From positions 1-11,762 of the forward strand of contig CAMFSB010000027.1 in assembly GCA_945982465.1 (NCBI GenBank): a stretch of 11,762 bases of DNA, read 5' to 3'. The first letter of the stretch is position 1, and each line of letters starts with the position of its first letter. The stretch is from an uncultured Faecalibacterium sp. GTDB lineage: Bacteria > Bacillota > Clostridia > Oscillospirales > Ruminococcaceae. Both the position numbers and the translations under genes were made by a program. Below, piece after piece: positions 5,912 to 11,762 of this stretch. Under the pieces are notes generated by a model. That model was not told where the DNA came from. It ran no database searches and was given only the letters and a program-made list of their open reading frames with translations.

Positions 5912-8154
5912 AGCTGCACCTTGCCGTCAGCTGTGCAGTCGGCCGTATACTGCTCGCCGGGCTGCACGGTGCCGGCCGCGATCTGGTCGGCAAGGGCCTG
6001 CTCCACCGCACGGTCGATCTGATGGCGCAGCTCGCGTGCTCCGTAAGGCGACTTTGCTTTACATGCCATGGCCCGTGCCAACTGCGGCGTGTGCGAAAGC
6101 TGATAGCCGTTTTGGGCGGCGCGGGCTTCCAGTTGGGCCAGCAGCCGTTCGGCAATCGCGCACAGGCTGTTTTCGTCCAGCGGGCGGAACACGATCAGCT
6201 CGTCCATACGGCCGATCAGCTCCGGGCGGAAAAAGCTCTTGGCTTCGTTGACCGCCTGCCGGGCCTGGTTTTCCAGCACGGCCTCCTGGTTGACCGCAAA
6301 GCCCATCGCGCCGCCCTGCCCTGCCAAAAAGCGCGCGCCCAGGTTTGAGGTAAGCAGTACGATGCTGTTGGAAAAATCTGTTTTCCGGCCCAGCGAATCG
6401 GTCAGGATGCCGTCCTCCAAGATCTGGAGCAGGATATTCTGGATGTCGCTGTGCGCTTTTTCGATCTCATCGAACAGCACGACGCTGTAAGGCCGGCGGC
6501 GCACGGCTTCGGTAAGCTGGCCGCCCTCGTCGTGGCCCAGGTAACCCGGAGGCGCGCCGATCAGCCGCGCCACCGAGTGGGCCTCCTGATATTCGGACAT
6601 GTCGAATTTCAGCAGTGCTTTTTCGCTGCCGAACCAGCTTTCGGCCAGTGCGCGGGCCAGCGCCGTTTTGCCTACGCCGGTGGGGCCCAAAAACAGCAGC
6701 GCGCCCATGGGCCGGCCTTGCTCACGCAGACCGGTACGGCTGCGGCGCACGGCCCCCGCAATGGCGGCCACCGCCCTGCCCTGCCCTACGATCTGGCCGT
6801 TCAGCCGCTCTTCAAGGCGGTTCAGGCGCTCGCGCTCCTGCTCCGTTACGCGCTCGGCCGGCACGCCGCTGGCCTGCGCCACCACCCGGGCGATCTCGTC
6901 CGCAGTGACCTCGGCTTTGATGCCGTGCTCCTTTTCGCTGCGGATGCGGGCCGCGGCGCAGGCTTCGTCCAGCAGATCGATGGCCTTATCCGGCAGAAAC
7001 TTGCCGGGCAGATACCGAACCGAAAGCTCCACGGCTGTACGGAGCACCTCCGGCGGGATGCTTACGCCGTGGTAAGCTTCGTAGCGGGGCGCCAGCCCCT
7101 GCAGGATCTCCACGGCCTGGTCAATGGTCGGCTCTTCCACGGTGACCCGGCCAAAACGGCGTTCCAACGCGGAATCCTTTTGGATGCTTTTGCGAAATTC
7201 CTCAATGGTGGTCGCCCCGATGACCTGGATCTCGCCCCGGGCCAGCACCGGCTTTAAAATGCTGGCTGCGTCGATCGCGCCTTCTGCCGCGCCTGCGCCC
7301 ACAATGGTGTGGAACTCATCCACAAACAAAACGGCGGTGCGGTCGCGGATCAGCTCCTCCAGCAGATTTTTGAAGCGCTCCTCAAAATCGCCGCGGTATT
7401 TGGTGCCCGCCACCAGGCTGGCCATGTCCAGCGCCAGCAGCCGCTTGCCCTGCAGTGCGCGCGGCACCTTGCCTGCGGCAATGCGCTGCGCCAGCCCCTC
7501 GGCCAGCGCGGTCTTGCCCACGCCCGGCTCCCCCACAAGGCAGGGGTTATTCTTTTGGCGGCGGCACAAAATCTCGATCATGCGGTCCAGTTCCTTTTCG
7601 CGGCAGAACAGCGGATCCAGCTCGTTGTCGCAGGCCTTGCGGGTCAAATCGCGGCAGTAGCGGTCGCTGGCCCGGTTGCTGCGGCCGGGCGCGGCAGCGC
7701 GGGGTTGGGCCGGAAGTACCAGTTGGCCGGCCATCTGGCGGCATTCGCGCACCGCGTCGCTGATCTCCACCCCAAGGGCCGTCATCACGGTATAGCCAAT
7801 GCAGTCGCCATCCTCCATCATGGCGCAGAGCAGATGCTCCGGCCCTGCTTTGGCTTGGCGGGCGCTCTGCGCGCCCAGCACGGCATAATCCATCGCCCGC
7901 CGCAGCTCCGGCGCAGGCGGCGGCGCAGCCAGGTGGGAGCGCCCGCCCTCCGGCACCGTCAGCTTGCTGCGCACGGCCACAGGGCTGAGCCGCCGTTCCA
8001 GCAGAAAATGTCCTGCGGCCCCGTAATCATCCAGCGTCAGCGCGTACAGCAAATGGCCGGTGTCCGCCTGCGGGCAGCCCATTTGGCCCGCCGTCCGTAT
8101 CGTGCGGCGCAGCAGCTTTACCGCCGCGCGGGTAAATCCTTTGTAATGCTCCAA
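5884..8154 (-). CDS. Clp/Hsp100 AAA+ ATPase, ClpA/ClpC type (ATP-dependent Clp protease ATP-binding subunit)
   Basis: A 756-residue unfoldase with two ATPase rings. The N domain (1-about 150) has two weak Clp_N repeats. D1 has Walker A GEPGVGKT (208-215) and Walker B LFVDE (276-280). D2 has Walker A GPTGVGKT (490-497), Walker B VVLFDE (558-563), the FRPELIGRMDE arginine region and the sensor-2 YGARELR. Between the rings there is almost no middle domain (about 30 residues, 404-433), unlike ClpB and shorter than typical ClpC. An AMGF (616-619) sits where ClpA/C/X carry the (I/V/L)GF loop that docks on ClpP, so it probably feeds substrates to ClpP. The start is TTG 8154, because GGGAGGGG lies just upstream and the N domain begins there (LEHYKGFTRAAVKLL); longer frames cross a terminator. 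No ctsR or mcsAB genes adjoin it. Confidence 0.92.
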   Translation of the reverse strand: MEHYKGFTRAAVKLLRRTIRTAGQMGCPQADTGHLLYALTLDDYGAAGHFLLERRLSPVAVRSKLTVPEGGRSHLAAPPPAPELRRAMDYAVLGAQSARQAKAGPEHLLCAMMEDGDCIGYTVMTALGVEISDAVRECRQMAGQLVLPAQPRAAAPGRSNRASDRYCRDLTRKACDNELDPLFCREKELDRMIEILCRRQKNNPCLVGEPGVGKTALAEGLAQRIAAGKVPRALQGKRLLALDMASLVAGTKYRGDFEERFKNLLEELIRDRTAVLFVDEFHTIVGAGAAEGAIDAASILKPVLARGEIQVIGATTIEEFRKSIQKDSALERRFGRVTVEEPTIDQAVEILQGLAPRYEAYHGVSIPPEVLRTAVELSVRYLPGKFLPDKAIDLLDEACAAARIRSEKEHGIKAEVTADEIARVVAQASGVPAERVTEQERERLNRLEERLNGQIVGQGRAVAAIAGAVRRSRTGLREQGRPMGALLFLGPTGVGKTALARALAESWFGSEKALLKFDMSEYQEAHSVARLIGAPPGYLGHDEGGQLTEAVRRRPYSVVLFDEIEKAHSDIQNILLQILEDGILTDSLGRKTDFSNSIVLLTSNLGARFLAGQGGAMGFAVNQEAVLENQARQAVNEAKSFFRPELIGRMDELIVFRPLDENSLCAIAERLLAQLEARAAQNGYQLSHTPQLARAMACKAKSPYGARELRHQIDRAVEQALADQIAAGTVQPGEQYTADCTADGKVQLVRGSPAFA

Positions 8155-8185
8155 GCCTGATCCCCTCCCATGTGTGAACAGTACG

Positions 8186-8191
8186 AGTATA
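8186..8191 (-). promoter_or_regulatory. Likely -10 box for the Clp gene
   Basis: On the minus strand TATACT lies between the terminator at 8212-8240 and the TTG start, about 30 bases before the start codon. Only a T-rich -35 region is present. There is no recognisable CtsR heptad repeat or CIRCE element, so heat-shock control by those repressors is not supported. Confidence 0.45.
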
Positions 8192-8204
8192 GCCACCTTG
8201 GGAA

Positions 8205-8240
8205 AGAAAAAAACCTCGACCGCAGTCGAGGTTTTTTTGA
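8205..8240 (-). terminator. Strong bidirectional terminator between the TSCPD and Clp genes
   Basis: AACCTCGAC (8212-8220) and GTCGAGGTT (8225-8233) form a perfect 9-bp stem with a 4-base loop (CGCA). T tracts follow on both strands: seven T on the plus strand, and a T-rich run on the minus strand. By position it ends the TSCPD transcript and insulates the Clp gene. Confidence 0.9.
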
Positions 8241-8270
8241 ATCGTCTGTGTTTTGGAGCCGCGGCAGGGG

Positions 8271-8528
8271 TCAGCCCATCTCCGCCAGCGCTTCGGTGAG
8301 CGCCGCGGCGATCTGATCGGGGCAACTGGTCGCCTTGGCGCCGCAGCGCACCCCCTGCATGCGGTTGATCGCGTCCTCCGCTTTCATGCCCTTCAGCAGT
8401 GCGCTGATGCCTTTCAGGTTGCCGTTGCAGCCGCCCATCACCTCGACAGACTCAATGGTGTGGTCATCGTTCAGCTCCACGCGGGTCATGACCGAGCAGG
8501 TGCCTTTGTTGCGGTGTGTATAGGTCAT
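8271..8528 (-). CDS. TSCPD domain-containing protein (TIGR03905-like)
   Basis: An 85-residue protein dominated by the TSCPD domain, named for its TSCPD motif (67-71 here). It has four cysteines, C11, C34 (GGCNGNL), C62 (RCG) and C69 (TSCPD), well placed for metal binding. The same domain is found as a C-terminal, probably zinc-binding module of some B12-dependent ribonucleotide reductases; stand-alone copies of this size are common in clostridia and their role is unknown. ATG 8528 is chosen because AAAGGAAG lies 7-8 bases upstream and the family begins at this point; the longer open frame is leader sequence. It has its own promoter in the end of the PHP gene and a terminator right after it. 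Confidence 0.85.
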   Translation of the reverse strand: MTYTHRNKGTCSVMTRVELNDDHTIESVEVMGGCNGNLKGISALLKGMKAEDAINRMQGVRCGAKATSCPDQIAAALTEALAEMG

Positions 8529-8581
8529 AAAGAATCTTCCTTTCTGCAATTCACTTCCGGCTGCCGACAGGTGCGGCGGCT

Positions 8582-8617
8582 GGGCTTTCAGCCCGTTTCT
8601 GCCGCATGCAATGCAGC
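8582..8617 (-). promoter_or_regulatory. Two hairpins in the 5' leader of the TSCPD gene
   Basis: The roughly 90-base leader carries GCTGCAT/ATGCGGC (8601-8617, 3-base loop, one G-U pair), then GGGCT/AGCCC (8582-8594, 3-base loop). Neither is followed by a T tract, so they do not look like terminators for the PHP gene. I do not recognise a known riboswitch; they may only stabilise the message. Confidence 0.35.
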
Positions 8618-8625
8618 TTTTTCTT

Positions 8626-8654
8626 ATTCTAGCCGGTTTTGCGCTGTTTGGCAA
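8626..8654 (-). promoter_or_regulatory. Promoter for the TSCPD gene, overlapping the PHP stop codon
   Basis: On the minus strand TTGCCA (8649-8654) and TAGAAT (8626-8631) are separated by exactly 17 bases. The -10 box contains the TAG stop of the PHP gene (8629-8631). RNA would start near 8619, giving a leader of about 90 bases. Confidence 0.55.
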
Positions 8655-9480
8655 GAGCCTCCAGCCTCAGAATCTGATCTTCCGGCGTAACGCAGGTGCC
8701 AAGCGGGTGCGGCCGCATGGCGTTGGCGCCGTGAAAGTCCGTGCCGCCGGTCTGGATCAGGCCATACTGCCGGCACAGCTCGCGGCACTCCGCCTTATCC
8801 TCTTCGGTGTTGCGCGGGTGCTCCACCTCGATGCCGTCGATCAGGCCTTCCGCTGCCAGCTGGCGTACCAGCGGCATGCTTTTGTACACCGAGGGGTGGG
8901 CAAACACCACCACGGCGCGGCACTGGCGCGCGGTTTGCAATACCTCGCGCACCGGGTTATACCCGGTGGAATGGAACACGCGCCCCGGCGGGATGCAGCT
9001 GAACAGCTCATGGTACACCTTGCCGTAGATCCCATCGGCAAGGCCCAGATGGCACAGCGCCTGCATGACGCTGCTTTTGTACAGCGTGCCGCTGTCGCGG
9101 GAATATTCCAGCGCCTGCTCGGCGCGAAACTGCGGATAGATCGCTTCCAGTTCCCGCACGCTCTGCATACAGGCCGCGTTGCGGCGCGCCTGCATCGTGT
9201 CGCAGTGCGCCTGCAAAGCAGCGCAGTCATCCGGCCAATAGCACAGCAGATGCGCGCGGTGCTTGCGCTCAAAGTCGTAGGCGCTCAGCTCTGTGGCCGG
9301 GATCAGCCGCACGCCGTCCTGCTCCGGGTGCGCATACGCATACCGCACGCTTTGCAGCGAATCGTGGTCCGACAGCGCCAGCGCACCCAGGCCCAGCCGC
9401 GCCGCCATGGGCGCCAGATCTTCAATTTTGACCGACCCGTCTGAGCAGGTCGAGTGGCAGTGCAGGTCGCCGTACAGCAT
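8629..9480 (-). CDS. PHP domain metal-dependent phosphoesterase
   Basis: A 283-residue PHP-domain protein of the stand-alone TrpH/YciV (RNase AM) type. The metal ligands are in order: DLHCHSTCSDGS (5-16; H7, H9, D14), SDHDS (37-41), E64, FAHPSV (193-198; H195) and GTDFHGAN (246-253; D248, H250). Characterised relatives hydrolyse 3',5'-nucleoside bisphosphates or remove short RNA 5' ends with Mn2+; the exact substrate here is inferred. ATG 9480 has an AGAGGA site 8 bases upstream. The gene lies 45 bases after the tRNA-Gly terminator and ends with TAG inside the promoter of the TSCPD gene. Length and motifs are complete. Confidence 0.88.
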   Translation of the reverse strand: MLYGDLHCHSTCSDGSVKIEDLAPMAARLGLGALALSDHDSLQSVRYAYAHPEQDGVRLIPATELSAYDFERKHRAHLLCYWPDDCAALQAHCDTMQARRNAACMQSVRELEAIYPQFRAEQALEYSRDSGTLYKSSVMQALCHLGLADGIYGKVYHELFSCIPPGRVFHSTGYNPVREVLQTARQCRAVVVFAHPSVYKSMPLVRQLAAEGLIDGIEVEHPRNTEEDKAECRELCRQYGLIQTGGTDFHGANAMRPHPLGTCVTPEDQILRLEALAKQRKTG

Positions 9481-9524
9481 GCTGATGTTCCTCTTTTACG
9501 ATCGTTCCACAGGGCTGTTGGTAT

Positions 9525-9565
9525 AAAAAAACCCCTAAAACCAGCCGACCGGCCGGTTTCAAGGG
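9525..9565 (-). terminator. Terminator of the tRNA-Gly transcript
   Basis: In the minus-strand RNA a 15-base arm (9551-9565) pairs fully, with four G-U pairs, with the arm at 9532-9546 around the 4-base loop GGTC. Seven T follow (9525-9531). It starts six bases after the tRNA 3' end. Confidence 0.9.
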
Positions 9566-9571
9566 AGATTC

Positions 9572-9647
9572 TGGAGCAGGACACGGGACTCGAACCCGCC
9601 GCCTACTGCTTGGGAAGCAGTCGCTCTACCGGATGAGCTAGCCCTGC
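9572..9647 (-). tRNA. tRNA-Gly, anticodon CCC
   Basis: 76 bases including an encoded CCA (9572-9574) and the U73 discriminator usual for glycine. The acceptor stem GCAGGGC/GTCCTGC has 7 pairs with one G-U; the D arm is GCTC/GAGC; the anticodon stem ACTGC/GCAGT holds the loop TTCCCAA; the T arm GCGGG/CCCGT carries TTCGAGT. It reads GGG codons. Its own consensus promoter and terminator show it is transcribed alone. Confidence 0.96.
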
Positions 9648-9662
9648 ACAGGTTACTGTATT

Positions 9663-9690
9663 AGTATACTCCCAAAATGGAAAATGTCAA
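9663..9690 (-). promoter_or_regulatory. Consensus sigma-70-type promoter of tRNA-Gly
   Basis: On the minus strand a perfect TTGACA (9685-9690) and TATACT (9663-9668) are spaced by 16 bases. The start would fall about 8-9 bases before the mature tRNA 5' end, as expected for a strong stable-RNA promoter. Confidence 0.88.
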
Positions 9691-9760
9691 TCGGTTTTCC
9701 GCTTCAGGGGCGAAAACTTTTGTCGCATGGCAAATTGAGGGTGCAAAGCCCCGCGTTTTA

Positions 9761-9769
9761 TGGTAAGAT
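9761..9769 (+). promoter_or_regulatory. Possible extended -10 promoter for the replication-protein cluster
   Basis: TGGTAAGAT fits an extended -10 element (TGn followed by TAAGAT), about 30 bases before the ATG at 9801. No clear -35 box is seen at the right distance. It is the best candidate in the 110-base gap between the tRNA promoter and the first gene. Confidence 0.4.
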
Positions 9770-9800
9770 AAAAGCTACTGAAACTTCGGAGGTCTGACCC

Positions 9801-10160
9801 ATGCTTACCGGCATCCCCTTACTGCATTACTTTAAATGCAAAAATGAATACAGCGGCAGCCACAGCGGCATGCGCTATCTGTTTACGCCGGGCAAGCGCA
9901 AGCTGACCGCCGACGACGGCACCGAGACCGAGCAGGCGACCCTGACCGTGACGGTCTGGCCGGACCCCTGGGCGCTGGAAAAAACAGATCCTGCCCTGCG
10001 GCAGACCGCCGTGTACCCGCTGACCGAGGAGGGGCGCGAAGCAGCCATTGCCTCGCTGGCCGCCTGCTATGAGGCCGACCGGGAACGGTGGGATCACTGC
10101 CCTGGCATACTGGACTGCGAACCGTGGGAGCCTGCGCCTGCAGAGGAGGCCGCGCCATGA
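9801..10160 (+). CDS. Hypothetical protein, first gene of the DnaD/DnaC-like cluster
   Basis: A 119-residue protein I do not recognise. The start is well supported by GGAGGT 7 bases before ATG 9801. It begins LTGIPLLHYFKCKNEYSGSH and has a YLF-TPGK stretch, a Thr/Val-rich TLTVTVWPDPWALEKTD segment (about 49-65), an Ala/Glu-rich helix and an acidic tail (PAPAEEAAP). There is no signal peptide, membrane helix or cysteine motif. Its TGA overlaps the ATG of the DnaD-domain gene (ATGA, 10157-10160), so the two are translationally coupled. That argues for a role linked to helicase loading or replication, perhaps as a partner protein, but this is inference only. Confidence 0.75.
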   Translation: MLTGIPLLHYFKCKNEYSGSHSGMRYLFTPGKRKLTADDGTETEQATLTVTVWPDPWALEKTDPALRQTAVYPLTEEGREAAIASLAACYEADRERWDHCPGILDCEPWEPAPAEEAAP

Positions 10161-11068
10161 CCTACCGCATCAAACCCGTACAGGGCGACAGCATTGCCGT
10201 GCCGCAGCTGGTGTTTTCCAAGCTGGGGACCGCCGACGAAGCCAATGTGCGCGTTGCCTTGTATGTTCTGGCAACGCAGAGCACCGACCCGGCCCAGATC
10301 GCCGCGGCGCTCAAGCTGCGCAGCCGCCGCAGCGCTGAAAGCGCGCTGGCATTCTGGGCCGGCGCGGGCCTTTTGGAGCAAGTCGACGACAACCAGGCCT
10401 GCGCGCCCCAAGCCTCCGCCCCCGCGCCGATGACCTGGCAGCAGATCGCGCAGGCGTCCCGCACCGACCCGATGATCTCAGCGCTGATCGAATGCGCCCA
10501 GACATCGTTTGGGCGGGCGCTGAGCCACAGCGAAATGCAGAAGCTGGTGGCCCTGTACACAGACGGCGGGGTGCACCCGGAGGTGCTTTTGCTTTGCATC
10601 ACCTATCTGGCTGGCAAGGACAAGCGGACAGTGGGCGCGGTGAGCCGCGAGATCAAGGCATGGCAGGCGGAGGGCGTGGATCCCGGTGAGCAGGCCGACG
10701 CCTACCTGCAAAAGCTGGCCGGGCGCGAGCAGCACGAAGCCTTTGTCTGCGGGCTGCTGCAGCAGGACAGCCTGACCCTTGGCGAAAAGAAAGCCATTGC
10801 CCGCTGGTACGAAAACTACGGCTATGGCGACGAGATGGTGACCGAGGCATCGCTGCAGGCCGGAGCCAGGCGGGATGTGTGGTACCTGAACGGCATTTTG
10901 AAAAGCTGGCAGGCCAAAGGCTTGCAGACTGTCCACGATGTGCGCGGCAGCGGCGCGGTGCAAAGCCCCGAAAGCCGCAATGTCCGGGTGGACCGTCAAA
11001 CGCCCAGCGGCAACGATTTTCTGCAAAGTGCCGCGGAACGCCCCCGCCGCCTGAAGAGAAAGGACTGA
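10157..11068 (+). CDS. DnaD domain protein (replication initiation/restart)
   Basis: A 303-residue protein. Residues about 1-80 look like the N-terminal winged helix of DnaD/DnaB-type primosome proteins. Two DnaD-like (DDBH2) units follow: about 92-175, ending AVSREIKAWQAEGV, and about 193-258, ending DVWYLNGILKSWQAKGL, the family's Y-x(3)-IL-x(2)-W pattern. The C-tail (260-303) is polar and basic. Related proteins in Firmicutes bind and remodel DNA at origins and stalled forks and help the helicase loader. ATG 10157 is chosen because GAGGAGG lies 7-8 bases upstream and it overlaps the previous stop; the longer frame from 10088 has no support. The DnaC-like gene starts 4 bases after its stop. 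Confidence 0.85.
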   Translation: MTYRIKPVQGDSIAVPQLVFSKLGTADEANVRVALYVLATQSTDPAQIAAALKLRSRRSAESALAFWAGAGLLEQVDDNQACAPQASAPAPMTWQQIAQASRTDPMISALIECAQTSFGRALSHSEMQKLVALYTDGGVHPEVLLLCITYLAGKDKRTVGAVSREIKAWQAEGVDPGEQADAYLQKLAGREQHEAFVCGLLQQDSLTLGEKKAIARWYENYGYGDEMVTEASLQAGARRDVWYLNGILKSWQAKGLQTVHDVRGSGAVQSPESRNVRVDRQTPSGNDFLQSAAERPRRLKRKD

Positions 11069-11072
11069 ACCT

Positions 11073-11762
11073 ATGCTTTCCAAACGGGAATTGTATCAAA
11101 CCGCCATGCGGACGGTATCGGCCCGGCGGCAGGCCGCCCGGGCACGGGCAGAGGATGAGCGCCGGCGCACCGAGGCGGCCGTGCCCGGCCTGGCCGAAGC
11201 GGAAGAAAACTTCCGCCAATGCGGCATCCGCGCCGCGCTTTGCGGTGCGGGCGGCAGCGTGCCGCCGCAGGCTCTGGCCGCCCTTTCCGCAGCCAAAGCC
11301 GAGCGCGACCGGCTGCTGGCGGAAAGCGGCCGCCCGGCCGACTGGCTGGAGCCAGAGTTTTCCTGCAGGCTGTGCGAGGGCACCGGGAACCTGGACGGCA
11401 AAACCTGCCCCTGCGTGCGCGCGTTGATGCAGGATATGCGCCGCAAAGAGATCGAGCAGCTTTCCTCCCTTTCCATCCAGAGCTTTGACACGATGAAGCC
11501 GGAGTATTACCCGGACCGCCCGGACGCCCGCGGGCACAACATCCGCCGCTACATGACCGGCCTGCTGGCAGACTTGCGGGATTACGCCCGGGAGTTTGAC
11601 CGGGACAGCGTGAATTTACTGCTGTTCGGTAATGCGGGCCTGGGCAAGACCCACGCGGCTCTGGCCATTGCGGGCGAGGTGCTGAGCAAGGGGTATGATG
11701 TGATCTACCTTTCCAGCCCGGACTTCTTTTCCCGCGTGGAGGAACTGCATTTCGGCAACGAC
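11073..11762 (+). CDS. DnaC/DnaI-like helicase loader ATPase, 3' truncated by the window
   Basis: The first 230 residues are visible; the frame is open at the window end. The N-terminal part (1-95) is helical and rich in Arg, Ala and Glu. Then comes a likely zinc site, C98-x2-C101 and C112-x-C114 (CRLCEGTG...TCPC), as in DnaI-type loaders. The AAA+ domain begins near 155, with Walker A FGNAGLGKTH (185-194) and a beta strand VIYLSSPDFF (210-219); Walker B lies outside. Such proteins use ATP to load the replicative DNA helicase with DnaD/DnaB. ATG 11073 has AAAGGA upstream and lies 4 bases after the DnaD gene stop, so they share an operon. It could also be called an ATP-binding protein of the IstB/DnaC group, but the zinc motif and neighbour favour a chromosomal loader. 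Confidence 0.88.
   Translation, partial: MLSKRELYQTAMRTVSARRQAARARAEDERRRTEAAVPGLAEAEENFRQCGIRAALCGAGGSVPPQALAALSAAKAERDRLLAESGRPADWLEPEFSCRLCEGTGNLDGKTCPCVRALMQDMRRKEIEQLSSLSIQSFDTMKPEYYPDRPDARGHNIRRYMTGLLADLRDYAREFDRDSVNLLLFGNAGLGKTHAALAIAGEVLSKGYDVIYLSSPDFFSRVEELHFGND

Noticed and set aside
6451..8160. Two long plus-strand open frames (268 and 283 codons) opposite the Clp gene
   Set aside because: The minus-strand frame contains both Walker sets and all Clp landmarks; the plus-strand translations are low-complexity Ala/Arg/His/Gln-rich shadows.
8155..8325. Extension of the Clp protein to an ATG at 8325
   Set aside because: The extra 57 codons cross the strong terminator hairpin and encode no family sequence, while TTG 8154 has a good ribosome site at the family's N-terminus.

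Overview
The window looks like a chromosomal segment of a GC-rich member of the Firmicutes (Bacillota), most likely a gut clostridium of the Oscillospiraceae/Ruminococcaceae type (Gemmiger, Subdoligranulum or Faecalibacterium-like). The reasons are strong GGAGG-type ribosome binding sites, GTG and TTG starts beside ATG, a DnaD-domain protein next to a DnaC/DnaI-like helicase loader, a stand-alone TSCPD protein, and high-GC coding sequence throughout. The genus is inferred from style, not proven. I see no phage, insertion sequence, CRISPR array or rRNA.

Layout. (1) 1-870: the end of a MATE efflux transporter, followed by a terminator. (2) 1234-3146: two minus-strand GNAT acetyltransferase genes. 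The downstream one is a two-domain GNAT with AT-richer sequence; in front of it lie a 12-codon leader ORF and a hairpin that could compete with its Shine-Dalgarno sequence. (3) 3224-5686: a divergent promoter region with two 80-bp tandem repeats, each carrying an extended -10 box and a perfect 9-3-9 palindrome. A GntR/UTRA regulator follows, then pyrB and pyrI, the catalytic and regulatory chains of aspartate carbamoyltransferase. The three genes look like one operon closed by a strong terminator. (4) 5884-8154 minus: a Clp/Hsp100 ATPase (ClpA/ClpC type with almost no middle domain), with a diverged copy of its own 3' end just beyond its stop. (5) 8271-9647 minus: a TSCPD-domain protein, a PHP-domain metal-dependent phosphoesterase and tRNA-Gly(CCC), separated by clear terminators and promoters. 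(6) 9801-11762 plus: a conserved-looking 119-residue protein of unknown function, translationally coupled to a DnaD-domain protein, then the start of a DnaC-like helicase loader cut by the window end. This is a replication-initiation/restart cluster.

How the genes work together. PyrB and PyrI form the allosteric enzyme committing carbamoyl phosphate and aspartate to pyrimidine synthesis. The GntR regulator in front of them is an attractive but unproven candidate for their control, with the palindromic repeats as its operator. DnaD and the DnaC-like protein would load the replicative helicase. The rest are independent housekeeping or accessory genes. No obviously new multi-gene system is present. 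The most unusual items are the tandem promoter/palindrome repeats before the GntR-pyrBI operon and the leader ORF/hairpin before the tandem GNAT gene.
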